From NCBI GenBank assembly GCA_018389105.1, contig JACATO010002193.1:186001-250000 (forward strand): a stretch of 64,000 nt of DNA, in the 5' to 3' direction. Both the position numbers and the translations under genes were made by a program. Below the pieces are notes generated by a model. The model was given only the letters and a program-made list of their open reading frames with translations, had not been told where the DNA came from and searched no databases. How positions within the stretch are numbered: the first letter of the stretch is position 1; every line of letters begins with the position of its first letter. This document shows positions 24,060-35,670 of the stretch, piece by piece. The DNA comes from Nautilus pompilius. Lineage: Eukaryota > Mollusca > Cephalopoda > Nautilida > Nautilidae.

Positions 24060-27000
24060 AACACTGGCATCCTCTCTATTAATCACTCCCCCCTCTCTCT
24101 ATTCATCACTGAATCCTCCCTCTCTCTCCTCTCTCTCTATTCAACACTAAATCTCCCCCTCTCTCTCTCTATTCATCACTAAATCTCCCCCTCTCTCTAT
24201 TCATCACTAAATCTCCTCCTCTTTCTATCCATCACTAAATCTCCCCCTCTCTCTATTCATCACTAAATCTCCCCCTCTCTCTATTCATTACTAAATCTCC
24301 CCCTCTCTCTATTCATCACTAAATCCCCCCTCTCTCTATTCATCACTAAATCTCCCCTCTCTCTCTATTCATCACTAAATCTCCCTCTCTCTCTATTCAT
24401 CACTAAATCTCCCCCTCTCTCTATTAATCACTCCCCCCCCTCTCTATTCATCACTGAATCTCCCCCTCTCTCTCTATTCACACACTAAATCTCCCCCCCT
24501 CTCTCTCTATTCATCACTAAATCTCCCCTCTCTCTATTCATCACTAAATCTCCCCCTCTCTGTATTCTTCACTAAATCTTCCCCTCTCTCTATTCATCAC
24601 TACTAAATCTCCCCCTCTCTCTATCCATCACTAAATCTCCCCCCTCTCTCTATTCATCACTAAATCTCCCCCTCTCTCTATTCATTACTAAATCTCCCCC
24701 TCTCTCTATTCATCACTGAATCTCCCCCTCTCTCTCTATTCATCACTAAATCTCCCCCTCTCTCTATTCATCACTAAATCTCCTCCTCTCTCTATCCATC
24801 ACTAAATCTCCCCCTCTCTCAATTCATCACTAAATCTCCCCCTCTCTCTATTCATCACTAAATCTCCCCCTCTCTCTATTCATCACTAAATCCCCCCTCT
24901 CTCTATTCATCACTAAATCTCCCCTCTCTCTCTCTATTCATCACTAAATCTCCCCCTCTCTCTATTCATCACTAAATCTCCCCCTCTCTCTATTCATCAC
25001 TAAATCTCCCCCTCTCTCTATTCATCACTAAATCTCCCCCTCTCTCTCTATTCATCACTAAATCTCCCCCCTCTCTCTATTCATCATCACTAAATCTCTC
25101 CCTCTCTCTCTATTCATCACTAAATCTCCCCCCTCGCTCTCTATTCATCACTAAATCTCTCCCTCTCTCTATTCATCACTAAATCTGCCCCTCTCTCTAT
25201 TCATCACTAAATCTCCCACTCCTCTCTCTCTATTCATCACTAAATCCCCCCTCTCTCTATCCATCACTAAATCTCTCCCCCTTTCTCTATTCATCACTAA
25301 ATCTCCCCCCTCTCTATTCATCACTGAATCTCCCCCTCTATTTATTCATCACTAATCTCCCCTCTCTCTATTCATCACTAAATCTCCCCCCTCTATTCAT
25401 CACTAAATATCCCCCCTCTCTATTCATCACTAAATCTCCCCCCTCTATTCATCACTAAATCTCCCCCCTCTCTATTCATCACTAAATCTCCCCCCTCTCT
25501 ATTCATCACTAAATCTCCCCCTCTATTCATCACTTAATCTCCCCCTCTCTCTATTCATCACTGAATCTCCCCCTCTCTCTATTCATTACTAAATCTCCCC
25601 CTCTCTCTCTATTCATCACTAAATCCCCCCTCACTCTATTCATCACTAAATCTCCCCTCTCTCTCTCTATTCATCACTAAATCTCCCCCTCTCTCTATTC
25701 ATCACTAAATCTCCCCCCTCTCTCTATCTATCATCATTAAATCTCCCTCTCTCTCTCTCTCTATTCATCACTAAATCTCCCGCCTCTCTATTCATCACTG
25801 AATCTCCCCCTCTCTCTATTCATCACTAAATCTCCCCCCTCTCTATTCATCACTAAATCTCCCCCTCTATTCATCACTAAATCTCCCCCTCTCTCTATTA
25901 ATCACTAAATCTACCTCTCTCTCTATTCATCACTAAATCTCCCCCTCTCTATTCATCACTAAATCTCCCCCTCTATTCATCACTAAATCTCCCCCTCTCT
26001 CTATTCATCACTAAATCTCCCTCTCTCTCTCTCTATTCATCACTAAATCTCCCCCCTCTCTATTCATCACTGAATCTCCCCCTCTCTCTATTCATCACTA
26101 AGTCTCCCCCCTCTCTATTCATCACTAAATCTCCCCCTCTCTCTATTCATCACTAAATCTCCCCCTCTCTATTCATCACTAAATCTCCCCCTCTCTCTAT
26201 TCATCACTAAATCTCCCCCTCTCTCTATTCATTACTAAATCTCCCCCTCTCTCTCTATTCATCACTAAATCCCCCCTCTCTCTATTCATCACTAAATCTC
26301 CCCTCTCTCTCTCTATTCATCACTAAATCTCCCCCCTCTCTATTCATCACTAAATCTCCCCCTCTCTCTATTCATCACTAAATCTCCCCCTCTCTCTATT
26401 CATCACTGAATCGCCCCCTCTCTCTATTCATCACTAAATCTCCCCCCTCTCTATTCATCACTAAATCTCCCCCTCTATTCATCACTAAATCTCCCTCTCT
26501 CTCTATTCATCGCTAATCTCCCCCTCTCTATATTCATCACTAAATCTCCCCCTCTCTCTATTCATCACTAAATCCCCCCTCTCTCTATTCATCACTAAAT
26601 CTCCCCCCTCTCTCTCTCTATTCATCACTAAATCTCCCCCTCTCTGTATTCATCACTAAATCTCCCCCTCTCTGTATTCATCACTAAATCTTCCCCTCTC
26701 TCTATTCATCACTAAATCTCCCCCTCTCTCTCTATTCATCACTAAATCTCCCCCCTCTCTCTATTCATCACTAAATCTCCCCTCTCTCTCTATTCATCAC
26801 TAAATCTCCCCCTCTCTCTATTCATCACTAAATCTCTCCCTCTCTCTATTCATCACTGAATCTCCCCCTCTCTCTATTCATCACTAAATCTCCCCCCTCT
26901 CTATCATCACTGAATCTCCCCCTCTCTCTATTCATCACTAAATCTCCCCCCTCTCTATTCATCACTAAATCTCCCCCTCTATTCATCACTAAATCTCCCC

Positions 27001-27285
27001 TCTCTATTCATCACTAAATCTGCCCCTCTCTCTATTCATCACTAAATCTCCCCCTCTCTATTCATCACTAAATCTCCCCCCCCTCTACTCATCACTAAAT
27101 CTCCCCTCTCTCTCTCTATTCATCACTAAATCTCCCCCCTCTCTCCCCTCTCTATTCATCACTAAATCTCCCCCTCTCTCTCTCTCTCTCTATTCATCAC
27201 TAAATCTCCCCCTCTCTCTCTCTATTCATCACTAAATCTCCCCCTCTCTCTATCTATTCATCACTAAATCTCCCTCTCTCAAAAT
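24060..27285 (+). repeat. 3.2 kb CT-rich minisatellite, about 115 copies
   Basis: Head-to-tail units of 24-32 bases of the form CTCTCTATTCATCACTAAAT followed by CTCCCC. The CT and C runs vary in length while the core ATTCATCACTAAAT is almost constant. Rare core variants (CACTGAAT, CATTACTAAAT) recur in clusters, suggesting block duplication. It fills most of the intron between the 27416 and 23560 exons of ZP gene A. A short relative in the opposite orientation lies at 36190-36310. Confidence 0.95.
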
Positions 27286-27415
27286 TGAATTGAATTTTAC
27301 CCAAAGCTTCAGGAGGCCTTTACGTTTCTGATGCTGTTCTCAGTTGAACTCACAATGGCGACCCTAATCCTAACGCCTTGTAAGCCGTTTTGCTGGCGAC
27401 AGAATGTCAACGCAC

Positions 27416-27567
27416 CCGCCCACGGAGATCGACGCAGACGACACCCTGACGACGGTGGGGATGCTGCTGAAGTTGCACTCCACCTTGTAGACGATGTCGG
27501 AATTCTGAACGGCGAATTCGGCCTGTTGAACCAGCAGCCTGAGCCTGTAAACGCCCTCGTTCACCTG
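27416..27567 (-). CDS. ZP gene A exon, second half of ZP-N 2
   Basis: A 152-base exon that starts in phase 0 after TGTCAG (alternative acceptor three bases on) and leaves GG before a GTGCGT donor. It reads QVNEGVYRLRLLVQQAEFA, then SDIVYKVECNFSSIPTVV. The YxLxLLVQ strand and the YKVEC strand with a late Cys are ZP-N strands. An earlier donor (AGG/GTGTCG) would not keep the frame into 23560, so the later one is chosen. Confidence 0.8.
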
Positions 27568-28021
27568 CTGACATGGAAGACAGAGAAAGTCGGGCGTGAG
27601 ACCTGCGCTCATCAGTCTGCAGTCTGCGCAGCTCGACCCTTAAAGGTGTCGCTTGCGCTCTACTTCCGGTCTACCTTTTTTTACTCCACCGTCGTAGCAG
27701 ACTTATGTATCACGCTATCGCGAGGGCTTTGGTGTTATCGACCGAGACCTTGAGCGGCTTCCTTCCTTCCTCTTACAGGCCGACCCCGACCTCCCCCCCC
27801 CCCCACACAGATCAAATTTGCGGCAAAACAACAACGAAAGAAAGCAAGAAAGCGGATAAACTCAGCTTTTCTCCGGAATCGGTAAACAGAAGAGGGGGGG
27901 GTTATAGCCAATTTCTTCGTTGAGCCATCTTAAACTTTGCTCCTTTTGTTCCCGATACTACGGTTTCTCTCTCTCTCCCATTGCTAATGGACCAATCGCC
28001 CGTGGTATTTCTTTGACGAAA

Positions 28022-28078
28022 TTCTGTGTGTGTGTGTGTGGTGTGTGTGTGTGTGTGTGTGTGGTGTGTGTGTGTGTG

Positions 28079-28110
<32 letters not shown>

Positions 28111-28435
28111 TGAAAAGAGATGGAGAGAGACAGAGAGGGAGAGAATGACGTCAGTTAGAGAGAGAGAGAGATAAAAAGAGATGGAGAGAGACAGAGAGGG
28201 AGAGAATGACGTCAGTTAGAGAGAGAAAGAGAGAGAGAGATGGAGAGAATGACGTCAGTTAGCGAGAGAGAGAGAGAGATATGAAAAGAGATGGAGAGAG
28301 AGAGAGGAGAGAGAGAGATATGACGTCAGTTAGAGAGAGAGAGAGAGATATGAAAAGAGATGGAGAGAGACAGAGAGGGAGAGAATGACGTCAGTTAGAG
28401 AGAGAGAGAGAAGATGGAGAGAGAGAGAGAGACAA
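28022..28435 (+). repeat. GT run and GA-rich minisatellite with TGACGTCA
   Basis: A (GT)n stretch (28026-28095) passes into GA-rich DNA. The latter has units of roughly 60 bases containing GATGGAGAGAGACAGAGAGG and the punctuating word ATGACGTCAGTTAGAGAG. The palindrome TGACGTCA occurs five times. It lies in the intron between the 28555 and 27567 exons of ZP gene A. It is the first of four arrays of this family in the window. Confidence 0.9.
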
Positions 28436-28554
28436 AACTAAAATAAACCCTAAACCCTATATTCCATACGTTAAATCAATCTCTTTGGCGCATGTAGGAA
28501 TAAAGACCGTTTTAAAAAATCCACGCACAAGAAAACAAAAGAAAGTCCCTTTAC

Positions 28555-28764
28555 CTGTATTCCACACCTCGTGTCGTCGGTAATGTTCACCGTGAAAACG
28601 AATGGATCTGTCGAGGTTCCAGATCCTCGTCCAAGGCCAGAACACCTGGAACAGGATTTACTCCCGTCGACGGCGTAGATGTCAAACGGCTGGAATACAC
28701 TCTGACTGTAGTGGAATTCGATGCTGCCAGGCTGTCGGCACAGGTGACTGGCACGGACTCGCAT
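28555..28764 (-). CDS. ZP gene A exon, first half of ZP-N 2
   Basis: A 210-base exon in phase 0 at both ends, with CGCAG acceptor and GTAAAG donor. It reads MRVRASHLCRQPGSIEFHYS, then FQPFDIYAVDGSKSCSRC, then GTSTDPFVFTVN and ends DTRCGIQ. It is a clear paralogue of exon 30915-31129: both have FxxxYA, a Gly-rich loop, DPxVFxVN and end CGxQ. This is the ZP-N half before the Cys-Gly-hydrophobic strand. The leading Met is internal. Confidence 0.85.
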
Positions 28765-29354
28765 CTGCGAAAAACACATCTCGCTATAACATATGATAGT
28801 ATTATAAGTATTGTGCAGTGGACAGAAAACCGTGTGGCAGGACAAGATCCAGGAATAACACTGCTGCTAAAACTGCCAGGGGGAAAGCTAAGCCATCGTT
28901 TATATTTGTATTATTCGTTTTTTAAAGAAAATGCAAACGACGACGAATTTACTGTAGGTAACAGGGGGCTGTGCGACCCTTAATGCACAATATGGGGGTA
29001 GATCAGCGCATGCACGGTCGACTGGACAGTCGTTAGTGGATAACAAACGATACGCCCCCGCCTTGTCTTAGTCCCTGGTCGTCTTAAATATACTCATCGC
29101 TCGCCATCTTTTCGAACGGGAATATTCTTAATGTGATTTGCTTTTGGTAGGGAGGATAAAGGCAGAACTTAGACTTCCGTTTGTCGGGTATTCAACTCAT
29201 TCGTACCCGGTTTGTTTTCGGTTGACTGAACCACAGACTGAGGTGAGAAGTTTGGTTGTACGGGCGGAAACTTGGAAAAGCTGGGGGAAATTCCTAGGAC
29301 GATACCAGGCTTTTTTTTTTTTTTTGACCTTGGCCTTGGCCGATAGGCGCCTAC
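28765..29354 (-). other. Intron of ZP gene A
   Basis: Short intron joining exon 29355 (AAG then GTAGGC donor) to the CGCAG acceptor of the 28764 exon. It holds a T run at about 29311-29325 and nothing else recognised. Confidence 0.5.
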
Positions 29355-29516
29355 CTTCGTTGGCGAACGTTCGGGCGCCGACACAGAGGGCGGTAGCGTC
29401 AGGCTGCAGGTTTCCGAGAACTGGATGTCAGCGGCGGACGGCTCCGAGCAGGTCTTCAGGGTTCGCACGGTCAGTGTGTACGTCGCATTCCCGGTGTCCT
29501 GGATGAGCAGAGAGGA
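29355..29516 (-). CDS. ZP gene A exon, second half of ZP-N 1
   Basis: A 162-base exon, phase 0 at both ends, after an ATTTCAG acceptor. It reads SSLLIQDTGNATYTLTVRTL, then KTCSEPSAADIQFSETCSL. It parallels exon 27416-27567 (TYTLTV versus VYRLRL, then the second Cys). An open frame extends upstream to a Met with a hydrophobic stretch, which could be mistaken for a signal peptide. The good acceptor and the preceding phase-0 ZP-N exon argue for an internal exon. Confidence 0.75.
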
Positions 29517-29751
29517 CTGAAATAGCGCCCTTGCGGCGAATACTACAGATACAAGTAAAGTTGCGCCAACGCGCGGCATTTAGCGAAGTTCAGAGTCGAC
29601 GTGACATCCACCGATTCTTTAAAATTCGATTATAAAGCGTTTATGTCGATAATTTGGATAGCGCCATTTTTTTTTTCTTCTTGTGTTTCTCCTCTGGAAA
29701 AAGATTGAAAGATGGAGCAACGCGAAAACTCATGGAAGCATCATGCAACAC

Positions 29752-30161
29752 ATCTTCTTGCACGACTATGATGCGCAATCGAACGGCGCATACAGCGCCA
29801 TCTGGCACGACTATGATGCGTAATCGAACGGCGCATACAGCGCCATCTGGCACGACTATGACGCGTAATCGAACGGCGCATACGGCGCCATCTTGCACGA
29901 CTATGATGCGTAATCGAACTGCGCATACAGCGCCATCTTGCACGACTATGACGCGTAATCGAACGTCATACGGCGCCATCTTGCACGACTATGATGCGTA
30001 ATCGAACGGCGCATACAGCGCCATCTGGCACGACTATAACGCGCAGCCGAGCGTCATACGGCGCCATCTTGCACGACTATGATGCGTAATCGAACGGCGC
30101 ATACGGCGCCATCTTGCACGACTATGATGCGTAATCGAACGGCGCATACAGCGCCATCTTG
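29752..30161 (+). repeat. 45-base minisatellite, nine copies
   Basis: Tandem units of 43-45 bases running CGCCATCTTGCACGACTATG then ATGCGTAATCGAACGGCGCA. Nine units plus a partial one are present. Variants are CATCTTG/CATCTGG and TGATGCG/TGACGCG. GGCGCCATCTTG resembles the core of YY1 sites (AAGATGGC on the other strand). It sits in the intron between ZP-N 1 exons 30915 and 29516 of ZP gene A. Confidence 0.95.
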
Positions 30162-30914
30162 GTAGTTACTTGTTCAAAAAGTATGAAGATATTTTACAAA
30201 TTTGCAGTTATTACAAAAAGCGTTTTTTTTTGTTTCTTTTCAGTTAACAAGTAAATTAAGTATATATATATTTTTAGCGGACATCGGCAAGGCTGAAAGT
30301 TGTAGCATTTGAATTAATTGCGAAAAAAAAGGGAAAACAAACATTAAGGTAAATATGTTTGCAAGAAGCAACAACAAATAACTCGCTTGTGGCTGAAATG
30401 ACGATTGTATTGCTAAAAAATTCTAATAAACGTATCTAGCTTTTCTCCGGACTACTGATTGTCGGTAAACGACGGAATTTTCACCTGGATCATTAAAAAT
30501 ATAACTTTGTTATTATAATTACCAGAGATGGTTTTTGTTGTTGTTGCTATTTAATAACTTAAATAAATTAAAACAATTATTTTCACGATTTTTTTTAAGT
30601 GTAAAACCATAATTATACAACGCATAATTTCCCAGGGTTCTTTGCGCGTACTCGCTTAATTTTCAAACATGGCCGATCTTGGCCGTTCAAGAAAACTATG
30701 ATCAGGGTAAAAGAAAACAGAAGGTGGCGAGGGGAATGCTGTTTGCGGAATTTCTCTGCAACAGATATCGTACCACGGTGTAGTGTATATAAGTATGGTC
30801 CACCATTAGGATCTTTCGGGTAAAAGTACGGCTTGAAGAGATGTGGGTCAGGGTAGAAAGGCGCGACTAGAACCGCTTAACTTAGACAGGTGTCACGTAT
30901 TTTAATTTACCTAC
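30162..30914 (-). other. Remainder of a ZP gene A intron
   Basis: AT-rich with a short TATATATA stretch near 30260. No exon was found between the 45-base array and the exon ending at 30915. Confidence 0.5.
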
Positions 30915-31129
30915 TTGCACTCCACAGTCGGGTTGTTGCCGGGTCAGTCCCTGGCTAAGATTGACCGAGAAGACGTAAGGGTCCAAGAGAGTTCCCTGGC
31001 CCCGAAGAGTCGCCGCCCGCTTTCCGCACGTGGATCGTTTGCCCAGGGCATACACGTCGTAGAATCTGTTCTCAGAGTCGGCGAAGACCAGCCCCATTAC
31101 CTTGGCTCTGTTGTTGCACTGCTTGTATC
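30915..31129 (-). CDS. ZP gene A exon, first half of ZP-N 1
   Basis: A 215-base exon with a TTTTCAG acceptor and GTAGGT donor. It needs one base from the previous exon and ends in phase 0. It reads YKQCNNRAKVMGLVFADSEN, then FYDVYALGKRSTCGKRA, then LLDPYVFSVNLSQGL and ends PDCGVQ. Its match in order and spacing to exon 28555-28764 shows a second, N-terminal ZP-N domain. Tandem ZP-N domains are known from some vertebrate and abalone egg-coat proteins. Confidence 0.85.
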
Positions 31130-32385
31130 CTGAAAATTAAACCGATATCGGTCGTGAAGCAACCGCACCCGAACCCCCGACCGATGGTACCAACAGCAGG
31201 CCACCCGCCTCTTCATCGACAAAACGAGATCGTCGGCTAGGTCTGCCACCCGTGCGGGAGCAGAACGTTTGCTAATCCACCTCCGTAGAACCTACATGGT
31301 CTGGGTGTGGCCTTGACTCGGGACTGGCGTGAATTATGGGATGGGGAGGGGCCATAAAGGTCTCGTTTTAAGAAGGTGCATGCACTGTGCCAGACACTCC
31401 ATACAGATCGTGGGTGCCGACTACATTTTCCACGACTCCCGATCGCTTTGCACATCCTTCGCGCTTGGAAGAAACTATACAATCGCAAGTTCGGAAATTG
31501 TATAGATTCGTTTTGTGTCCGGCGCTCCAACCACTCGTTTTCAAGGAAGTTAAAGCGGACATGCACGGACCCAACGCCTACGGTGTATCGATGAGAGAGC
31601 ATCGTGAGCTCGAGCACCGTTCTCTCATTGGCAGCTGCAGTAACACACGGACTTAAAGCTGTCAGGTCGTCAGTCTGCATTTATTCTCAACATAAAGAAT
31701 CAGACAGAAAAGATAAAAACAAAAAAATAATAATAAAATAAACAACAATACAAATATGGAATTGGAAGAAAGAAAAACGATGAGATTCAATAATCGTTAG
31801 ACATATATTTTGCTCGTCTACATATTCCGGCTGCGCAATACATACACATATATACACTTATGCATGTAAACGTACACACATACACGCACTCAGACTAGTA
31901 CATCATGATCCTATTTATTTAGATTTACTCAGAGAATTTCGAGGTAATTACATTCTTTTATATGAAATTTACAATGGAAGTGAGAGGAAAATCGGAAATC
32001 TGAGAATCGGGGAGGAATAGGACCTCTTAGAAGTGCCAATGGATTCTGACCTTTCTTATGCACTGCAAATATTTCACATTTTATAGCAATGTTAGTTTTA
32101 GAAAAGTATGATACTTACGTGAAATTAATCCAGTGCTAATCTAAAATATAAAAAATAGTGTTATTAATTATCCGAATTTATGAAAATCCACTTAACATGC
32201 CCTTTCTACAATCGTGTGTTTCTCGGCACAAAGCTACACTTAACTACAGAAGTAAATCTACACTTGAAGTTGTTCAAATAAGTTCATCAAAATATTATTT
32301 ATAATAACACCGTTTAGTTTCCCCACAAGTTGAAAAAAATTTCTACTTAGACTACACTTGTAGTTCAAACAAGCGCAACAGATAC
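31130..32385. other. Intron with an unexplained open frame
   Basis: A minus-strand open frame of 147 codons at 31237-31680 (beginning MQTDDLTALSPCVTAAAN) has no splice context I can defend and no recognised family. It may be part of an inserted element. The rest is AT-rich. Confidence 0.3.
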
Positions 32386-32667
32386 CGACTCAAATCTACA
32401 CTGGTGGCTGTTCAAACAAGCGCGACGGATGCCGACTCAAATCTACACTGGTGGCTGTTCAAACAAGCTTGAAGGATACCGACTCAAATCTACACTGGTG
32501 GCTGTTCAAACAAGCGCGACGGATACCGACTCAAATCTACACTGGTGGCTGTTCAAACAAGCGCGACGGATACCGACTCGAATCTACACTGGTGGCTGTT
32601 CAAACAAGCGCGACGGATACCGACTCAAATCTACACTGGTGGCTGTTCAAACAAGCGCGACGGATAC
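32386..32667 (+). repeat. 47-base minisatellite, six copies
   Basis: Six near-perfect copies of a unit containing ACTCAAATCTACACTGGTGG and CTGTTCAAACAAGCGCGACG. One copy has a small variant (AAGCTTGAAG). Degenerate half-copies flank the array on both sides (from about 32340 and to about 32860), suggesting an older, longer array with a recently renewed centre. It lies upstream of the 31129 exon of ZP gene A. Confidence 0.95.
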
Positions 32668-32918
32668 CTGCTCATGTCGAAATAAACAGAGAAAAAATCA
32701 ATTAAAACTGCAGTGGAGGATTCTTAAACAGACGGAGTAGGTATTGTTTGAAGGTAGACTGGTGGCTGTTCAACCGAGCTGAGCAGAAATCCGCTTCAAA
32801 CTGTACACAACACTTGAGACGACCTAAGACTTAAGCTACGGAAACGACACGGATGGCTGCTCAAATTACCCGAGCATGGAAAGCTACTTTGCATTTACGA
32901 GGGTTTTTGAAGACTAAC

Positions 32919-33007
32919 CCGTAGCTTTTGTTCTGGATGATCGTGTCTGGCAACTCCTGAGTGAGAACGATGTCACAGGTGCACGAAGCACTCTGGGTAT
33001 TTCCAAG
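32919..33007 (-). CDS. Candidate ZP gene A exon, Cys-rich linker
   Basis: Begins in phase 0 after a CCATCAG acceptor and ends before a GTTAGT donor. It reads LGNTQSASCTCDIVLTQEL, then PDTIIQNKSYG. It would follow the signal-peptide-like exon 35846-35911 (phase 0) well. It leaves two bases, however, while the next clear exon (31129) needs one, so either a small exon lies between or the border is different. A similar CTC[DE] phrase occurs in the candidate exon at 37.5 kb. Confidence 0.5.
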
Positions 33008-33264
33008 CTGATGGCGACAGGCCCGTATGCTGTAGAATAGTGTGAAGATGCTTTCGGTGAAGTGGGCAAGCCGGTTGAGAATTACAGTAGATTAAAGACG
33101 TTTCTTTTGTAATCGGATGTTGCCTTAATGAGTACATCAACACCGAACGTATTGGGTCTCCGGAATAGTGCTGGCGAGGAGTCTGGTATTCAATACAAAG
33201 CATGGGCACACGAGCAGCGCGAATCTGTGTCAAGTCCCTCGCGCTTGTCCAGGGTAGTGTGGCG

Positions 33265-33266
<2 letters not shown>

Positions 33267-33319
<53 letters not shown>

Positions 33320-33333
33320 ACACACACACACAC
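33267..33333 (+). repeat. CA microsatellite
   Basis: About 33 CA units with one interruption, in the presumed first introns of ZP gene A. Confidence 0.95.
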
Positions 33334-34559
33334 TATTGCAGCATGAGATTAAAAGAGTGGAAAACATCGTTCATTCGCATCGGAAATTCGACATGAAGCA
33401 AGCAGGCAGGCGAGTTCCAAAACTACTATCGACCAATCAAAAGAAAGGAGAAGCAGTTTCTGCGGTCTGTTAGGCGACCAAGGCCGCAACACGTGACCGG
33501 ACGTCAGCGGCATTCTGGGTCTCTCGATGTTTGGCCATCTGAGGTGGAACGAAAGCGAGACTGTACCGAGGAAACCGCCGAGTGAACGAGGCGGCGACCC
33601 CCTCAAACGTCCACCTAACCCCCGCCAGCTTCCCCTTCGTTTTTGTTCGCCGACTGCTTAGACTCCCGGCTCTCCGGGGCGAGAGCCGTCGCTGATAGCT
33701 GCCTCGGGTTCTGCCCGGTTTACCAGACCGTTTTCTTTGCCCTCCGTCATCCCCGCGCCGGATTTTACAAAAGCCTGAACAACGAAACCGTTAAGCATAC
33801 GTCTCTGCAGTGTTATCTATTTGTGTTCTCATGTACGTCGATCAACAGTTAATGGAAAAACTGAAATCCCCCGACCCAAGAACTTTATAGCCCTGTATAT
33901 TGAAATTAAAATATTAGACAGAAAATTTGACACTAAAGTGCGTTTATAAAGTGTTTATTATATAAGGGAAACAACGGCTTTAATGACTAGAGATTCGGAA
34001 ATCTGTGGTGCAGTTTGGTGTTCTGGCTGTCGGAGACTGGGGACGGATCGCAGAAGAAGGTCCGAAGGAGAGGCTGTGGGATATCAGTCTTGGTAGCCAG
34101 GAGAGTAGTTACCCGGGTTTGATTGGAGAGGGCTCTTCTGCCGTGGTCAGGGTGCGTGCCGGTCAAGAGTTATCCGCGAAACTTCTCCAACACATGTACC
34201 AGTGGAGTTCTTAATTTTCTAGATGTGAAAGGAAACTCGCACACCCGGTCGGCGAAGACGAGCGAGAAGAGACGATACAAGGGAGATATGTGAAAGCGAG
34301 CCGGACTCACAGCCATGGCGGGTACAGACTCTTGCCGCTGGACCATCGGCCACCCGGACACCCCGATACTTATGAATTACTAAAGACACTCAGCCCAGGT
34401 CTAAAATACACATCACTGATGTTCTAGGATCATTCAGGTGGGAAATGATCAGCATGCCCCGAATCGAGGGCACTTCTATGGGTACTGTACTGATAGGAGA
34501 TGATTTCGGACAGTTCAGAGCTCATATCTTGCTCAAGATGAAGTATGACAGTGAAAGAT
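33334..34559. other. Presumed intron, one weak exon candidate
   Basis: A minus-strand segment near 34310-34370 has an acceptor-like TCTTTAG and a GTGAGT donor with an open frame between them (phrase YRGVRVADGPAARVC). It has neither phase support nor a recognisable motif. The rest shows nothing I can name. Confidence 0.25.
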
Positions 34560-35670
34560 GAGCTTCCTGTGTTTCCGCAAAATACTTGAGTTAGCCGCGG
34601 GAAATACTGGAAATCTACGCAGTATGGCGTTCATCTGGCTTTTAAAAAAAACTACTTCCGGTCGCACCACTTCATCCCGAGAGAAAAACAGAGCCGCAGA
34701 GAAGGCCAAACGCCGAGGTGGATCAGCCCATCCGACGAGTCACGGAATGTAACGATACTTGTCGTCGTAAACGACCATTGTTGACAGACAGCTGACCGAG
34801 AAGTCTCAGATAAAGGGACGGGTGTACAGTGATGAGAGAGAACCACTGGCTGAAGCCCAGCAACCAGTAAGACAGAATGTTATAACCAACGAAGACTTTA
34901 TTTTGTTGTCTTATAAAATTAGACCATTTCTCAGTGCTTATTCACTGAAGCATTACATGGCTACGTTACGGCAGGACGGGATACATACAGAGGGGGTAGT
35001 GGGAGACGGATTTGGGTCTCATGGCGCAGGAGTTTATACAATAATAGCAGACAGAAAGGGAGATAAGTCTGGCTGCTTCCCTGTAACCTATCTGTAGCAC
35101 CTTCCGCGCAGAGGCAGTTACATTTTTGAAAGGCTTAGAATACCTGCTTCCGTTTGAGGTCCCCCCTTGCCGTGTAACTATCCATACCGACAGTAGGTGT
35201 CGCCTGCCATCTCCGAAGAACGCGGGAACAGCTGGAGATGGAGATCGCTGTGGGTACCAGGACACGTCTCGGTTTACCAGGCAAAGAAATGGTTGATAAA
35301 ACTGCCACTAAATTCCCTCAGAGTCAGGTTTGGTACTGAATTCTGGCGCATGAAACTGTATGCCAACAAAAAGTTAAAGATCTTTGCAGGGTTGAAACTT
35401 AAAGCAGCACATATTCTGATCCGAACAACTTAAAATCAACAAATGTGCGAAGAGATCGATATGCCTGCCATTCCCCCCCTTTTTTGGCCGTTTCAAAGAC
35501 AACGTGGGCTGAAACTTCTGAGCACCATCTCAGAGAATGTCCAAAATATGCGCCCAAGACAGACAAGTCCGTTGGGTCAGGACTGCTCAGTTGCTTTTTC
35601 AATAAAAAAGACATCAAACCAACAATACAGTTTTTAAAGCGGAATCTCCGTCTCACGAAAGAGCCATGAC
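34560..35670 (+). mobile_element. LINE fossil with RNase H domain
   Basis: Plus-strand frames around 34970-35290 carry an RNase H-like start (DGIHTEGVVGDG, then GAGVYTIIADRKG) and, further on, LWVPGHVSVYQ, the WVPGH signature of the RNase H C-terminal part. Near 35530-35640 a phrase HLRECPKYA followed by FLKRNLRL resembles the C-terminal tail of LINEs of the I/Jockey group, which carry RNase H. The frames are broken by shifts and stops, and the reverse transcriptase is not visible, so it is a 5-prime truncated dead copy. It lies antisense in ZP gene A. Confidence 0.6.

Noticed and set aside
29169-29579. MPRVGATLLVSVVFAARAL as a signal peptide starting a separate ZP gene
   Set aside because: A good TTTCAG acceptor inside it, the phase-0 junction with exon 30915 and the ZP-N half-domain logic make it an internal exon.
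33349-33606. Minus-strand frame of 85 codons as an upstream exon of ZP gene A
   Set aside because: No usable acceptor/donor pair in phase and no motif.
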